From an uncultured Planctomycetia bacterium (GTDB lineage Bacteria > Planctomycetota > Phycisphaerae > FEN-1346 > JAACEH01), in the NCBI GenBank assembly GCA_903929765.1, contig CAIYVX010000083.1:1-64000 (forward strand): DNA of 64,000 bases. The letters are read 5' to 3'. Shown here one piece after another: positions 1-7,400 of the stretch; position 1 is the first letter of the stretch, and every line of letters begins with the position of its first letter. The position numbers were made by a program, and so were the translations under genes. The notes under the pieces were generated by a model, which worked only from the letters and a program-made list of their open reading frames with translations, was not told the DNA's origin and made no database searches.

Positions 1-128
1 ACCGCCGTGCTGATGGAACAAAGCGAAGAATGGGAAACGGGAAAAGTTTATCTGACCATAACAGAATCGGAGAACGCCTAAGCCACTGTTACGAGAGACG
101 GACCGGAAATGAATTTACAGAAAAAAAG
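1..128 (+). mobile_element. 3' end of an IS256-family (mutator-type) insertion sequence
   Basis: Frame 1 is open from the window edge to a TAA at 79-81 and encodes the last 26 residues of a protein, including EQSEEWETGKVYLT. This resembles the usual C-terminus of IS256-type DDE transposases (pattern EQ-x-EW-x(4)-Y). After the stop, the A/T-rich stretch near 108-128 (AATTTACAGAAAAAAAGTTG) looks like an IS256-type terminal inverted repeat. The exact end, the left inverted repeat and the target duplication cannot be checked because the rest of the element lies outside the window. Confidence 0.65.
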
Positions 129-699
129 TTGCTTTGCCGGGAATTTAGCCTCCTGCCTTTACAGGTTGGAACTCCATCATCCGAAGTATTACCAGCGAAT
201 CGTCGAAAGGATACGCCAAGTGTGTCCGCAATTCGGCGAATTTGTACTTAAGCCACAGGATGGTGACCCATTTAATATCCGTAATGTTCTTCTGAACTGG
301 AAAGAAAGGAACCGGCCAGACTACCTCTTCGGCCCGCACCAGCTTTCTGACGGCACGCTGCGCTTCATCGCCCTGACCACGCTCTTTCTCCAGCCGCCCG
401 AAATGCTCCCCTCGGTCATCGTCGTTGACGAACCGGAACTCGGCCTCCATCCCTACGCGATCACGGCTCTGGCGGGCATGGCCAAAGCCGCTTCCCAGAA
501 CTGCCAAGTCGTCCTGGCTACGCAATCCACTCGCCTGGTCGATGAGTTCGACCTGGAGGACATCCGCGTCATCGACTACGACCGCGAGAAAAACTGTTCC
601 CGTTGCAGCCAACCCGACCCGGTAAAGCTGAAAGAATGGATCGATGAATACTCCACCAGCGAACTCTGGGAGAAGAACGTCATCGGAGGAAAGCCATAA
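109..699 (+). pseudogene. AAA family ATPase, N-terminal half missing (cut by an IS)
   Basis: This is the C-terminal half of an SMC/ABC-like AAA ATPase of the kind paired with DUF4276 proteins. Visible motifs are the signature-like LSDGTLRFIAL (about residues 79-89), Walker B VIVVDEPELGLHP (about 104-116) and the H-loop ATQST (about 138-142). The N-terminal Walker A half is absent. The ATG at 109 probably lies inside the insertion-sequence end, so it is a chance start; recognisable ATPase sequence begins near 130 (FAGNLASCLYRL). The stop directly abuts the next start (TAA ATG at 697-702). Without a P-loop it should not hydrolyse ATP. It could still be translated to couple the downstream gene. 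The family assignment is firm; the inactivation is inferred. Confidence 0.75.
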
Positions 700-1395
700 A
701 TGGCTCCAAGATTGTACATCACCGCCGAGGGCCAGACTGAAGAAAGCTACGCCAACAATGTGCTAAAACCATTTCTGGCGGGAAGGGGCATCTTCGCCGC
801 AGTTCGCCGTGTTTGGAGCAGCCGAAAACACGGAAGGGTTTTTCGAGGAGGGTTGCGGAATTACGAAAACGCCAAAGCGGATATTATCAGGTGGATGAAG
901 GAAAACTCCGGGCAGCGTGACGCTTTCTTCACCACCATGTTCGATCTGTATGCCTATCCTCGCAATAGCCCAGGCTACGAGGCGGCCCAGGCAGAACGAG
1001 ATCCTTACAAAAAGGTCGCCATACTCGAAGATGCGCTAAAGCAGGATCTTCAGCATCCGAACTTCATTCCGTACATTCAACTACACGAGTTTGAGACGCT
1101 GATCCTGGCCGACCCGGCCAAACTCGATTGGGAATACATAGCACACGAAGGACCGATCCGGAATCTTGTCGAAATGGTGGCCGGCAAGAACCCCGAAGAG
1201 ATCAACGAAGGCCAGGAAACAGCCCCCTCGAAGAGAATCATCAAAGAGATTCCAGAATACAAAGGGCAGAAGGCCACAATAGGGCCGCTCGTTGCCGCGA
1301 AAATAGACCTGGACGTTTTACGGGAGAAATGCAAACACTTCAATGAATGGCTGACCCGGCTGGAAAAGCTTAACGAGGTTGGAGCGGACAAATAA
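700..1395 (+). CDS. DUF4276 family protein, partner of the truncated ATPase
   Basis: This 231-residue protein starts immediately after the ATPase stop, with no gap. It opens with YITAEGQTEESY, the conserved glutamate region of DUF4276, followed by FDLYAYP (about residue 82) and YIQLHEFETLILAD (about residue 125). The acidic EGQTE and FDxY motifs resemble a TOPRIM-type metal site; this is a suggestion from motif layout. ATPase-DUF4276 pairs occur in accessory and defence-like regions, and a P-loop ATPase plus a TOPRIM-like protein recalls OLD-type nucleases. Since the partner ATPase has lost its P-loop, this gene is probably a remnant of a once working two-gene system. No biochemical role can be assigned from sequence alone. 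Confidence 0.8.
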   Translation: MAPRLYITAEGQTEESYANNVLKPFLAGRGIFAAVRRVWSSRKHGRVFRGGLRNYENAKADIIRWMKENSGQRDAFFTTMFDLYAYPRNSPGYEAAQAERDPYKKVAILEDALKQDLQHPNFIPYIQLHEFETLILADPAKLDWEYIAHEGPIRNLVEMVAGKNPEEINEGQETAPSKRIIKEIPEYKGQKATIGPLVAAKIDLDVLREKCKHFNEWLTRLEKLNEVGADK

Positions 1396-1411
1396 CAAAA
1401 GGAGAATTGCG

Positions 1412-2023
1412 ATGAGAATGGCCCTGGTTGTTACGATGGTGGTTTTGCTGGCCCTGGTGGTTCTGGCCCCGGTGGCGGTTGGTCAGGAAATCGACAAGAA
1501 GACGATCAAGGTCACGGCCAGCGCGTGGGAGTCGAAGGACAAAGGCGGGGCGGGAGATTTTCCGCCGGAACTGACCCTCGACGGCAAGCTTGACGCCGCG
1601 TCGTCGTGGCGGGCCGAAGGCCAGGGACAGTGGATTCAGTATGACCTCGGCGAGGTCAAGCCGCTGACCGAGTTGAAGATTGCCTTCGTTTCCGGCGACA
1701 AGCGCGTTTACAAGATCGACATCCTGGCCAGCAAGACCGGCGAAGAAAAGAGCTGGACTAAGATCGACGATAAGGCCACCAGCACCGGCAAGTCCGCCGA
1801 TTACGAGTCGTTCAAAGTGGGCGGCCGGGTCGATGCCCGCTACATTCGGATCGTCGGCTTCGGGAACAACTCGGAAAAGTTTCCCAACTGGATCAACATC
1901 GCGGAGGTGTCGTTCTTCGCCGCGCCGCCAAAGCCCGCCGCAAAACCGCCGACCTCGGCCAAGCCCGCCACGTCAGCTCAGCCCGCGTCATCAGCCCAGC
2001 CCGCCGAAGCCGGCGGCAAATGA
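1412..2023 (+). CDS. secreted protein with F5/8 type C (discoidin-like) domain
   Basis: The start is the ATG at 1412, behind AAAAGGAG at 1397-1404; an in-frame start at 1379 overlaps the previous gene and has no such site. Of 203 residues, the first about 24 form a signal peptide (MRMALVV... to VAVGQ). Residues about 28-170 look like a jelly-roll F5/8 type C domain: a stretch around LDGKLDAASSWRAEGQGQWI, then IQYDLGEVKPLTELKIAF and RYIRIVGFGNNS. Such domains bind carbohydrate or surfaces. The C-terminal 30 residues are a Pro/Ala/Ser-rich tail, probably disordered. Likely periplasmic or surface located; ligand unknown. Confidence 0.8.
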   Translation: MRMALVVTMVVLLALVVLAPVAVGQEIDKKTIKVTASAWESKDKGGAGDFPPELTLDGKLDAASSWRAEGQGQWIQYDLGEVKPLTELKIAFVSGDKRVYKIDILASKTGEEKSWTKIDDKATSTGKSADYESFKVGGRVDARYIRIVGFGNNSEKFPNWINIAEVSFFAAPPKPAAKPPTSAKPATSAQPASSAQPAEAGGK

Positions 2024-2159
2024 AAATGACCGGGCGCCCCGCCCCTTGAACAACTTTAATCCGGGCAGGCCTGTCCACGATTTTTCGTAACCTTTTTTTT
2101 TATGCAATAGCGAACCACGATTGCCGTTTAGCTTTCCGTCGCCTGGAATGGGCGTAACC

Positions 2160-2205
2160 GTCCGCTGAGGCGGACTCGTTTAGGGTTGGCTGCCGCCCGG
2201 CAGCG
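2160..2205 (+). other. two small hairpins in the leader of the Spy-like gene
   Basis: Two perfect 6-bp stems lie 5 to 50 bases before the ribosome binding site: GTCCGC-TGAG-GCGGAC at 2160-2175 and GCTGCC-GCCC-GGCAGC at about 2190-2205. They may be an mRNA leader structure. No further function is visible. Confidence 0.35.
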
Positions 2206-2220
2206 GAAAAGGAGTTGGTT

Positions 2221-2688
2221 ATGAAACTTGGCAAACTGGCGTTAGTGGCGGGAATGTTGGTGGCGCTGATGGCTCTGCCGGTCTTGGCTCAGCCGGCCCC
2301 CGGTTCGGATCAGAAGGGACATCATGGCGAAGAGTTTGGCGGCCTGACGCCCGAACAGCGGACCGCCGTGGAGCCGATCATCAAGGCTTTCCACCAGGAC
2401 CTGAAGGGGCTGCACGAAACATTCAAGACCGCGCGCGAAAAGCTCGAAGCCGATCACAAGGCCGGCGCTGACGAAGCCGCCCTCAAGGCCGACCATAAGG
2501 CCCTCGTCGCCGCTTTCGAGGCCATCAGGGCCCGCGTGCATACTTTCCTCGCCGCCCTCAAGCCGCTCGTCCCCGCCGAGTTCTACGAAAAACGCGCCGA
2601 GCACTGGCACAAGCACCTGGAGGAAATGGCCGAACACGTTTTCCACCATGAACACCCGGCCGGCAGCCACGCGCACGCAGAGAAGTAA
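2221..2688 (+). CDS. Spy/CpxP-like periplasmic protein with His-rich tail
   Basis: The start ATG at 2221 has AAAAGGAG at 2207-2214, six bases upstream; the TTG at 2215 is too close to that site. Of 155 residues, about 22 form a signal peptide ending LPVLAQ. The mature protein is almost entirely helical and charged and contains LTPEQRTAVEPI, an LTXXQ-type motif as in Spy and CpxP. The tail carries many histidines (HWHKHLEEMAEHVFHHEHPA), which suggests metal binding. By analogy it may be a periplasmic chaperone or metal-responsive protein. It is a single gene with a strong terminator just after it. Confidence 0.7.
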   Translation: MKLGKLALVAGMLVALMALPVLAQPAPGSDQKGHHGEEFGGLTPEQRTAVEPIIKAFHQDLKGLHETFKTAREKLEADHKAGADEAALKADHKALVAAFEAIRARVHTFLAALKPLVPAEFYEKRAEHWHKHLEEMAEHVFHHEHPAGSHAHAEK

Positions 2689-2715
2689 TTTTCTCGCCGC
2701 AGATATTCTTGTGCT

Positions 2716-2752
2716 GAAGGCCCGGACCTCCAACCGGGCCTTCATCTTTTTT
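2716..2752 (+). terminator. rho-independent terminator
   Basis: A perfect 10-bp stem (GAAGGCCCGG at 2716-2725 and CCGGGCCTTC at 2734-2743) with an 8-base loop is followed by ATCTTTTTT. It lies 28 bases after the stop of the Spy-like gene. Confidence 0.9.
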
Positions 2753-2822
2753 CAACCGGACTTTTTCCAATAGTCATCCCGCTTTCTCTCCGGCTACAAT
2801 GTCGCGGTGCGGAGGTAATCAG

Positions 2823-4304
2823 TTGAATCAAACGCTCTCAGAAGTTCCGATCATCCGCCGCCCCTGGCTCTGGGTCGCCGCCCTCATCCTCTACGGCCTG
2901 GCCCTCAACCTGGTCTTCATCGGCTCCTCGCCGCTGGGGAGCCACGAAGCTCTGGCCGCCGAGCGATCCCGCGAAATGGTCACGCTCGGCCACTGGACCG
3001 TTCCGCACCTCGACGGCCAGCCCGACGTCCGCAAGCCCCCCCTGCCCTTCGTCTTCACCGGCCTCCTGGCCGCCGCAGCCAGCGGATTCACCGAAACGAC
3101 AGTTCGCGCCCCCTCGGCCCTGGCCGCCCTCGGCATCGCCCTGCTCCTGATGTTCTGGGTCCGCCGCATGTTCGGCTGGCGGCCCGCCCTCCTCACCGCC
3201 TTTGTCGCCCTGACCTCCGCCGGCTTCATCGGCTGGGGCCGACGCGGCGAAGTCGATATGCAGGTCGCTTTCTGGACCACGGCCACCTTGCTCTCTTATT
3301 GGATGGTCGTCACCGAAACCGGCTTCGCCCGCCGCGCCGCCTTTTTCGTGATTATGTCCCTCAGCCTCGCCGCAGGCGTTCTGACCAAAGGCCCGCTCAC
3401 CCCCGCCACGCTCGTCGTCACGTCGTTGGCCCTGGCCGTCGCCGGCGAAAGCGGCCGCCGCGGCTGGCGGGCCTTGTGGCCGATGATCGCGGGGGGCTTC
3501 GTCTCCATCGCCCTGGTCGCCCCGTGGGTCTTCGCCATGGTCCAAGCCCAGCCCGACGCCTGGAACGTCTGGTACCTGGAATACATCGGCCGCGCTGGCG
3601 GCGCCATCGGCCACGACAAACCCTGGCACTTCTACCTCACGCGCACCCCGGCCCAACTCTGGGGCCTCTGGGCCATCTTCGTCCTCCTCGGGGCCTTTCT
3701 GGCGATTCGCTATCGCCAATTGCCGCGCGGCCTGGCGGTCTTTCTCCTGGCCTGGGGCCTCGGCGCGGAACTCCTTCTTTCATTCAGCGTCGGCAAACGG
3801 ATCCATTACGCCATGGGCGCTCAGCCGCCGTTTCTGTTCCTCGCCGGCTGGGCTTTGGACCGCGTCATTTCGGCGCCGCCCGGCGATTGGTTTTATCGCT
3901 TCCGGCGACCCGTGGTTTGGGGTGTCGGCGTCTATGCCGTTCTCGCCCTTGTCGGCGTCACCGTTTATACCGGAATATTTTTGTCCAAACCAGACCCGGC
4001 CGAAAACCAGTCCGTCGTCGGCCAATACATCGCCCGCGAAGTCCCCGCCGCCGACACCGTCGCCTCCTATCGCGGCGTCGGAGCGGTGGAAGTTTTCTAC
4101 GCCCGCCGCTTCATCCCGGTCGTCGAGCAAAACGATTTGACCGCCTGGCGCGACCAGCATCCCGGCGGCTACCTCATCGTCGGCGTTATGCAGATTCCCG
4201 AACTCTGGACCGCTCACGGCCCGTGGCAAGTCATCGCCCCGCCCGGCTGGCAGAGCGGGGCCTCGAAGGCCCAGGCCATCCTTCTCCGCGTCCCGCCGAA
4301 ATGA
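2823..4304 (+). CDS. ArnT-like membrane glycosyltransferase (PMT/GT39-GT83 superfamily)
   Basis: I choose the TTG at 2823 because GGAGGT at 2811-2816 sits six bases before it; the in-frame ATG at 2799 has no ribosome binding site and falls in TACAAT, which could be the promoter -10. The 493-residue product is a polytopic inner-membrane protein with about 10-11 segments. The first periplasmic loop holds SRE(M/V)...GHWTVPHLDG followed by KPPLPF, the ArnT/PMT family pattern with acidic and glycan-lipid contact residues. Such enzymes move a sugar from a polyprenyl-phosphate donor onto lipid A or protein. The acceptor is unknown. Confidence 0.8.
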   Translation: MNQTLSEVPIIRRPWLWVAALILYGLALNLVFIGSSPLGSHEALAAERSREMVTLGHWTVPHLDGQPDVRKPPLPFVFTGLLAAAASGFTETTVRAPSALAALGIALLLMFWVRRMFGWRPALLTAFVALTSAGFIGWGRRGEVDMQVAFWTTATLLSYWMVVTETGFARRAAFFVIMSLSLAAGVLTKGPLTPATLVVTSLALAVAGESGRRGWRALWPMIAGGFVSIALVAPWVFAMVQAQPDAWNVWYLEYIGRAGGAIGHDKPWHFYLTRTPAQLWGLWAIFVLLGAFLAIRYRQLPRGLAVFLLAWGLGAELLLSFSVGKRIHYAMGAQPPFLFLAGWALDRVISAPPGDWFYRFRRPVVWGVGVYAVLALVGVTVYTGIFLSKPDPAENQSVVGQYIAREVPAADTVASYRGVGAVEVFYARRFIPVVEQNDLTAWRDQHPGGYLIVGVMQIPELWTAHGPWQVIAPPGWQSGASKAQAILLRVPPK

Positions 4305-4361
4305 TTGATGATGTTGATATGTGTCAAAGGCGAGGGGTGAAACAGCAAAGGAGAAGTTGCC

Positions 4362-5087
4362 ATGGAAAAAGAAAATTCCAGTCCCCTGCTCCGCTTCGGC
4401 GTGATTGTCGTGGTGGCGCTGGTCCTGGTCGGTGGCGGCGTGGCGGCGGTGGAAATTTTGGGGCGGCACGCGGAACGGGCGGCGCGGGGGCCGGGCGAGA
4501 CGGTGGAACATCTGGCCGACCGGCTGGGGGATTTGCTGCGGCCGAACGTGACGGCCAAGACCGTGGTGTTCAACGCCGTGGGCGAGATGAAGAAACAAAA
4601 AAAGCTGGTCGTGCTGACGACGGAGGTGACGGCGGAGATTCACAAGGAAAACACCAAGACGTGGCTGGGGATCAACTGGGGCACGACGACCGTGGACCTG
4701 AAGGTTCCGGGAAAGGTGCAATATTTCGTACCGCTGGAGGGGTTCGGGGCGCGAAACATCACCGTGACGGGGGATCGAAAAAGCGTGACGGTGCATGTGG
4801 CTGCGCCACAGCTTGACCGGGAGATTGTGGAGGTGGAGTCGGACCCGGCGAAGCTCGAAGTGCGGACGGCGGCGGGCTGGGCGCGGCTCGCGGCGTGGTC
4901 GGGCAAGACCCTGGAGGATTCGGCCAAGGCGGAGTTGCGGCGAGACGTGCTGGCGGCGGGCGACGCGCCGCTCGTACACGCCCAAGCGGAAACGGCGGCG
5001 CGCGCGGCGGTGCTGGAGATTCTCAAGCCGCTGACGGAGGCGATGAGGGAGGGTGTGGAGGTGAAGCTGGAGTTTGAGAAGAAGTAG
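4362..5087 (+). CDS. DUF4230 family membrane-anchored protein
   Basis: This 241-residue protein has one N-terminal membrane segment (about residues 12-32) and a soluble domain. It starts at an ATG behind AAAGGAG at 4348-4354. The region from VTAKTVVFNAVGEMKKQ through GINWGTTTVDLKVPGKVQYFV matches the DUF4230 layout of alternating beta strands after a membrane anchor. The C-terminal third is helical and ends in KLEFEKK. Function unknown; presumably an exported or periplasm-facing domain. It lies 57 bases after the glycosyltransferase and could be cotranscribed with it. Confidence 0.7.
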   Translation: MEKENSSPLLRFGVIVVVALVLVGGGVAAVEILGRHAERAARGPGETVEHLADRLGDLLRPNVTAKTVVFNAVGEMKKQKKLVVLTTEVTAEIHKENTKTWLGINWGTTTVDLKVPGKVQYFVPLEGFGARNITVTGDRKSVTVHVAAPQLDREIVEVESDPAKLEVRTAAGWARLAAWSGKTLEDSAKAELRRDVLAAGDAPLVHAQAETAARAAVLEILKPLTEAMREGVEVKLEFEKK

Positions 5088-5099
5088 GCGTAATCACGT

Positions 5100-6149
5100 T
5101 CAGGGTTTTTTAACGACCTCCCAGTGAGCGCCGCGCCCCCGGCCAACCAGGCGAACCGCGCCGGCTTTTTTCATCTCGCCCAGCACCCGCTTGACCAGTT
5201 GGACGCTGACCGCCGGAAGCGTAGCCCGCAATTCGGACAGACTGAACGGCCCCACGCGGCCCGCGACGGCCTGACGCACCAGATCGCCTTTGGCCACCCG
5301 CGCCGAGACCGCTTCAACATTGGTTTCCAGTTCCCGGTAAGCCCTCTTCAAAACGGTCAGAAAATAGTTCCACCACGGCACTGTTTCGTTCGCCCCTTCG
5401 TGCCAGCCCTTCGAGCAGCGGTGCAGGACCGCGTAATAATCCTCCCGGCTTTCTTCGACCAGACGTTCCAAGCTGACGTAGCGGCTCACGGCGAAACCCT
5501 GCTGCTCCAGGAGCAGCGTGGTCAACAAGCGCGAGACGCGGCCGTTGCCGTCACGAAACGGATGGATGCAGAGGAAGTCGAAGACGAAAGTGGCGACGAG
5601 GAGCAGAGGCGGGATGCTTTCTTCGCCGCAGAGTTCGTGGTAGTTGTCGCAGAGAAGTTGAACCGCTTTGGGCGTCTCTTTGGCCGGCGTGGCCTGGAAA
5701 CGAATCCGCCGCTCGCCGTTGGGCAGCAGTTCGATGATCTCGTTGTCGCGGCTCTTCCAGCTTCCGGCGTCGCCCGACGCGCCGCCCTGGGCGGTGGCGT
5801 GAAGGTGGAGAACGACCTGCGGCGCGACCGTGACCGGCCGCTTGCGGGAAAAGACCCACCGCAGAGCCTGGCGATAACCGGCCAGTTCCTCCTCGGAGCG
5901 ATCGCGCGGCCGGGCGGCGCCCAAGACGATGGGGCGCAGGCGGTCCGGGGCCACGGTCACGCCTTCAATGCGGTTGGACGACTCGGCGCTCTGAATGACC
6001 GCCTGTTCGCGCAACACTTCCAGCACTTCGGGCTTGCGGCGCAGCCAGAGATTCTGCCGGCCGCGGGCTTCCATACACTCGCCCAGCAACCAACTGGTAC
6101 CGAGCGGCACACCCGTTTCCGCCAGCTTTTCCCGCCGCAAAGATAACAT
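5100..6149 (-). CDS. Fic domain protein (putative AMP transferase) with C-terminal wHTH
   Basis: This 349-residue protein starts at an ATG preceded by GGAGGA. The canonical Fic motif HPFRDGNGRVSR is present near residue 200, so the catalytic His and the phosphate-binding Gly-Asn-Gly are intact. An N-terminal SSNRIEG (about residue 58) fits the inhibitory [S/T]xxxE[G/N] helix, so the enzyme is probably self-inhibited. The last about 80 residues look like a winged helix (GPFSLSELRATLPAVSVQLV). Such class II Fic proteins transfer AMP to protein targets. The promoter contains three repeats that could be its own operator. Convergent with the DUF4230 gene. Confidence 0.88.
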   Translation of the reverse strand: MLSLRREKLAETGVPLGTSWLLGECMEARGRQNLWLRRKPEVLEVLREQAVIQSAESSNRIEGVTVAPDRLRPIVLGAARPRDRSEEELAGYRQALRWVFSRKRPVTVAPQVVLHLHATAQGGASGDAGSWKSRDNEIIELLPNGERRIRFQATPAKETPKAVQLLCDNYHELCGEESIPPLLLVATFVFDFLCIHPFRDGNGRVSRLLTTLLLEQQGFAVSRYVSLERLVEESREDYYAVLHRCSKGWHEGANETVPWWNYFLTVLKRAYRELETNVEAVSARVAKGDLVRQAVAGRVGPFSLSELRATLPAVSVQLVKRVLGEMKKAGAVRLVGRGRGAHWEVVKKP

Positions 6150-6173
6150 GGATGGTCCTCCGTGGCCGTAGAG

Positions 6174-6210
6174 TAGCCTAATAATAGCCTATTCTTCGGC
6201 CAGTAGCCAA
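6174..6210 (-). promoter_or_regulatory. promoter of the fic gene overlapped by three TAGCC repeats
   Basis: On the minus strand TTGGCT (complement of 6205-6210) and TATTAT (complement of 6181-6186) form a -35/-10 pair with an 18-bp spacer. Three direct repeats, TAGCCTA (6174-6180), TAGCCTA (6185-6191) and TAGCCAA (6204-6210), overlap both elements. They look like an operator, possibly for the gene's own winged helix. Inference from position and repetition. Confidence 0.5.
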
Positions 6211-6316
6211 TTCTTTCCACAGGTTATTTTAGAGGGTACCACGGACTTGCGCCAGGTGGCTACTACCAGACGCCGCTACGCGGCTAACGGCAACGACAAC
6301 AACAGCAGAAACAACA

Positions 6317-6424
6317 TCCCCCAGCAGTGCTGGGGGTTTCATAAGAAACAGCAACAGCAAAAACAACAAAAGAAGACAGGGGCAAGATGCCCCTCGAGAC
6401 TCACGGGCGGGACGCCCGTGCCAC
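6317..6424. repeat. intergenic palindromes of families B and F
   Basis: Family B core CCCCCAGCAGTGCTGGGGG (6318-6336) is followed by a CAG/CAA/AAC-rich tract and then the family F pair: AGGGGCAAGATGCCCCT (6378-6394) and CACGGGCGGGACGCCCGTG (6402-6420). The family F pair recurs almost unchanged at 51006-51050. The tract lies between the fic promoter and the 3' end of the CBM9-like gene. Confidence 0.85.
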
Positions 6425-6444
6425 GGCGAAACGGCACGGCGGCG

Positions 6445-7098
6445 TCAGGCGGTGAAGAGGATTTCGCCGAAGAACTGGGGGGAGTGGAAATTGCGGATCG
6501 CGGGGTCGATGGGGGACCAGCAGGCGAGTTGGGTGTCGGTCTGGCCGCCGCAACGGTAAAGGTTGGCCCGCCAGAGGTCGCCGGGGCGCGGGGGCAGATG
6601 CGGCGCGTCGTGGTCGAAGTGGGCCCAGGGAATCAGGGCGACGAGCGACCAGCCGTCGTCGGCGGGGGATTCGTTCTTGGTCGGGCCGGGGATGGTCGTG
6701 GCGACGCGGAGGCCGAGGTCGAGCGAACAGTCGCGGTAGCCTTCGGCCCAGTCGCAGTGGGTGCCGCAGAGGTAAGTGCCGACGCAGTTCATCTCGAAAT
6801 TGTAATAGTTGAGCGGCTTGGCGGGGTTGGGAGCGACGAAAAACTCGACGCAGGAATCGAGCCAGACGTAGCCGTTGGTGCGCGTGGCGACGGACCAGAT
6901 GTGGCGGTCCTGGCAATCGAAGCGGAGAGAGAGGCCCTCGGGCGACCAGACGGCGCGAAAGACGGTGGATTGCTTGACGCCGGAGGCGTACCAGGGAAAA
7001 CAGTCGATGGCCCCGGCGGGAACGTCGGCCCAGAGAGCGTCGGCGCGGGGGTCAAGGATGGGAGCGGCGGGACGATAGGGGATTTCGTAGCGGTTCAT
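6445..7098 (-). CDS. CBM9-like (family 9 carbohydrate-binding-like) protein
   Basis: The likely start is the ATG at 7098 (MNRYEIPYRPAAPILD); the frame stays open upstream to 7188, but that part is translated from a family E repeat. The 217-residue product shows the CBM9-like plan: PRADALWADVPAG, then AVWSPEGLSLRFDCQD, WLDSCVEFFVAP and NYYNFEMNCVG, and WSLVALIPWAHF. Aromatic clusters could contact sugar. No signal peptide is visible with this start, which is unusual for a carbohydrate binder; it may be cytoplasmic or lack its leader. Function beyond the fold is unknown. Confidence 0.7.
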   Translation of the reverse strand: MNRYEIPYRPAAPILDPRADALWADVPAGAIDCFPWYASGVKQSTVFRAVWSPEGLSLRFDCQDRHIWSVATRTNGYVWLDSCVEFFVAPNPAKPLNYYNFEMNCVGTYLCGTHCDWAEGYRDCSLDLGLRVATTIPGPTKNESPADDGWSLVALIPWAHFDHDAPHLPPRPGDLWRANLYRCGGQTDTQLACWSPIDPAIRNFHSPQFFGEILFTA

Positions 7099-7146
7099 AT
7101 TATTCCAATGGTCTCCAACAGGTTTGGCCGGGGGCGTTAGTCCGGA

Positions 7147-7205
7147 ACGGAAACAGAGAATATCCAATAACCAACACTCAATATCCAATCATGAAGTCGG
7201 ACTGC
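7147..7205. repeat. family E repeat (single arm)
   Basis: The stretch AATATCCAATAACCAACACT and its continuation CAATATCCAATCATGAAGT matches one arm of the long inverted repeats at 32891-33012 and 47355-47480. It makes a false N-terminal extension of the CBM9-like frame. Confidence 0.85.
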
Positions 7206-7356
7206 GGATTGGAAGATTTTCCCGACCTTTCGGGCCACCTTCTCCCAATGGGCGAAGAAACGACAACGACCGACGGGCGAATGGTTCTGATTCATGGCCC
7301 GTCTTTCGCCGGACCATGCCACCCACCGTTAAGATTGGGCGGAGCAACAACAGCAA

Positions 7357-7400
7357 CACCCTCACCCTACCCTCTACCGTCAAGGGAGAGGGGTGAAGAA
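7357..7400. repeat. family A palindrome running into the flavodiiron gene
   Basis: A direct copy of the CCCTCACCCTACCCTCT...AAGGGAGAGGGGTGAAG element, with one change in the left arm. It supplies the last ten codons and the stop of the gene at 7367-8590. Confidence 0.88.

Noticed and set aside
3299-4816. 505-codon plus-strand frame overlapping the ArnT-like and DUF4230 genes
   Set aside because: Arg/Pro-rich translation of the wrong frame, with no membrane segments or motifs; the two genes in other frames explain the DNA.
7099-7188. N-terminal extension of the CBM9-like protein (MDIECWLLDI...)
   Set aside because: The same peptide is produced from the family E repeat near 32974, so it is repeat sequence and not gene sequence.
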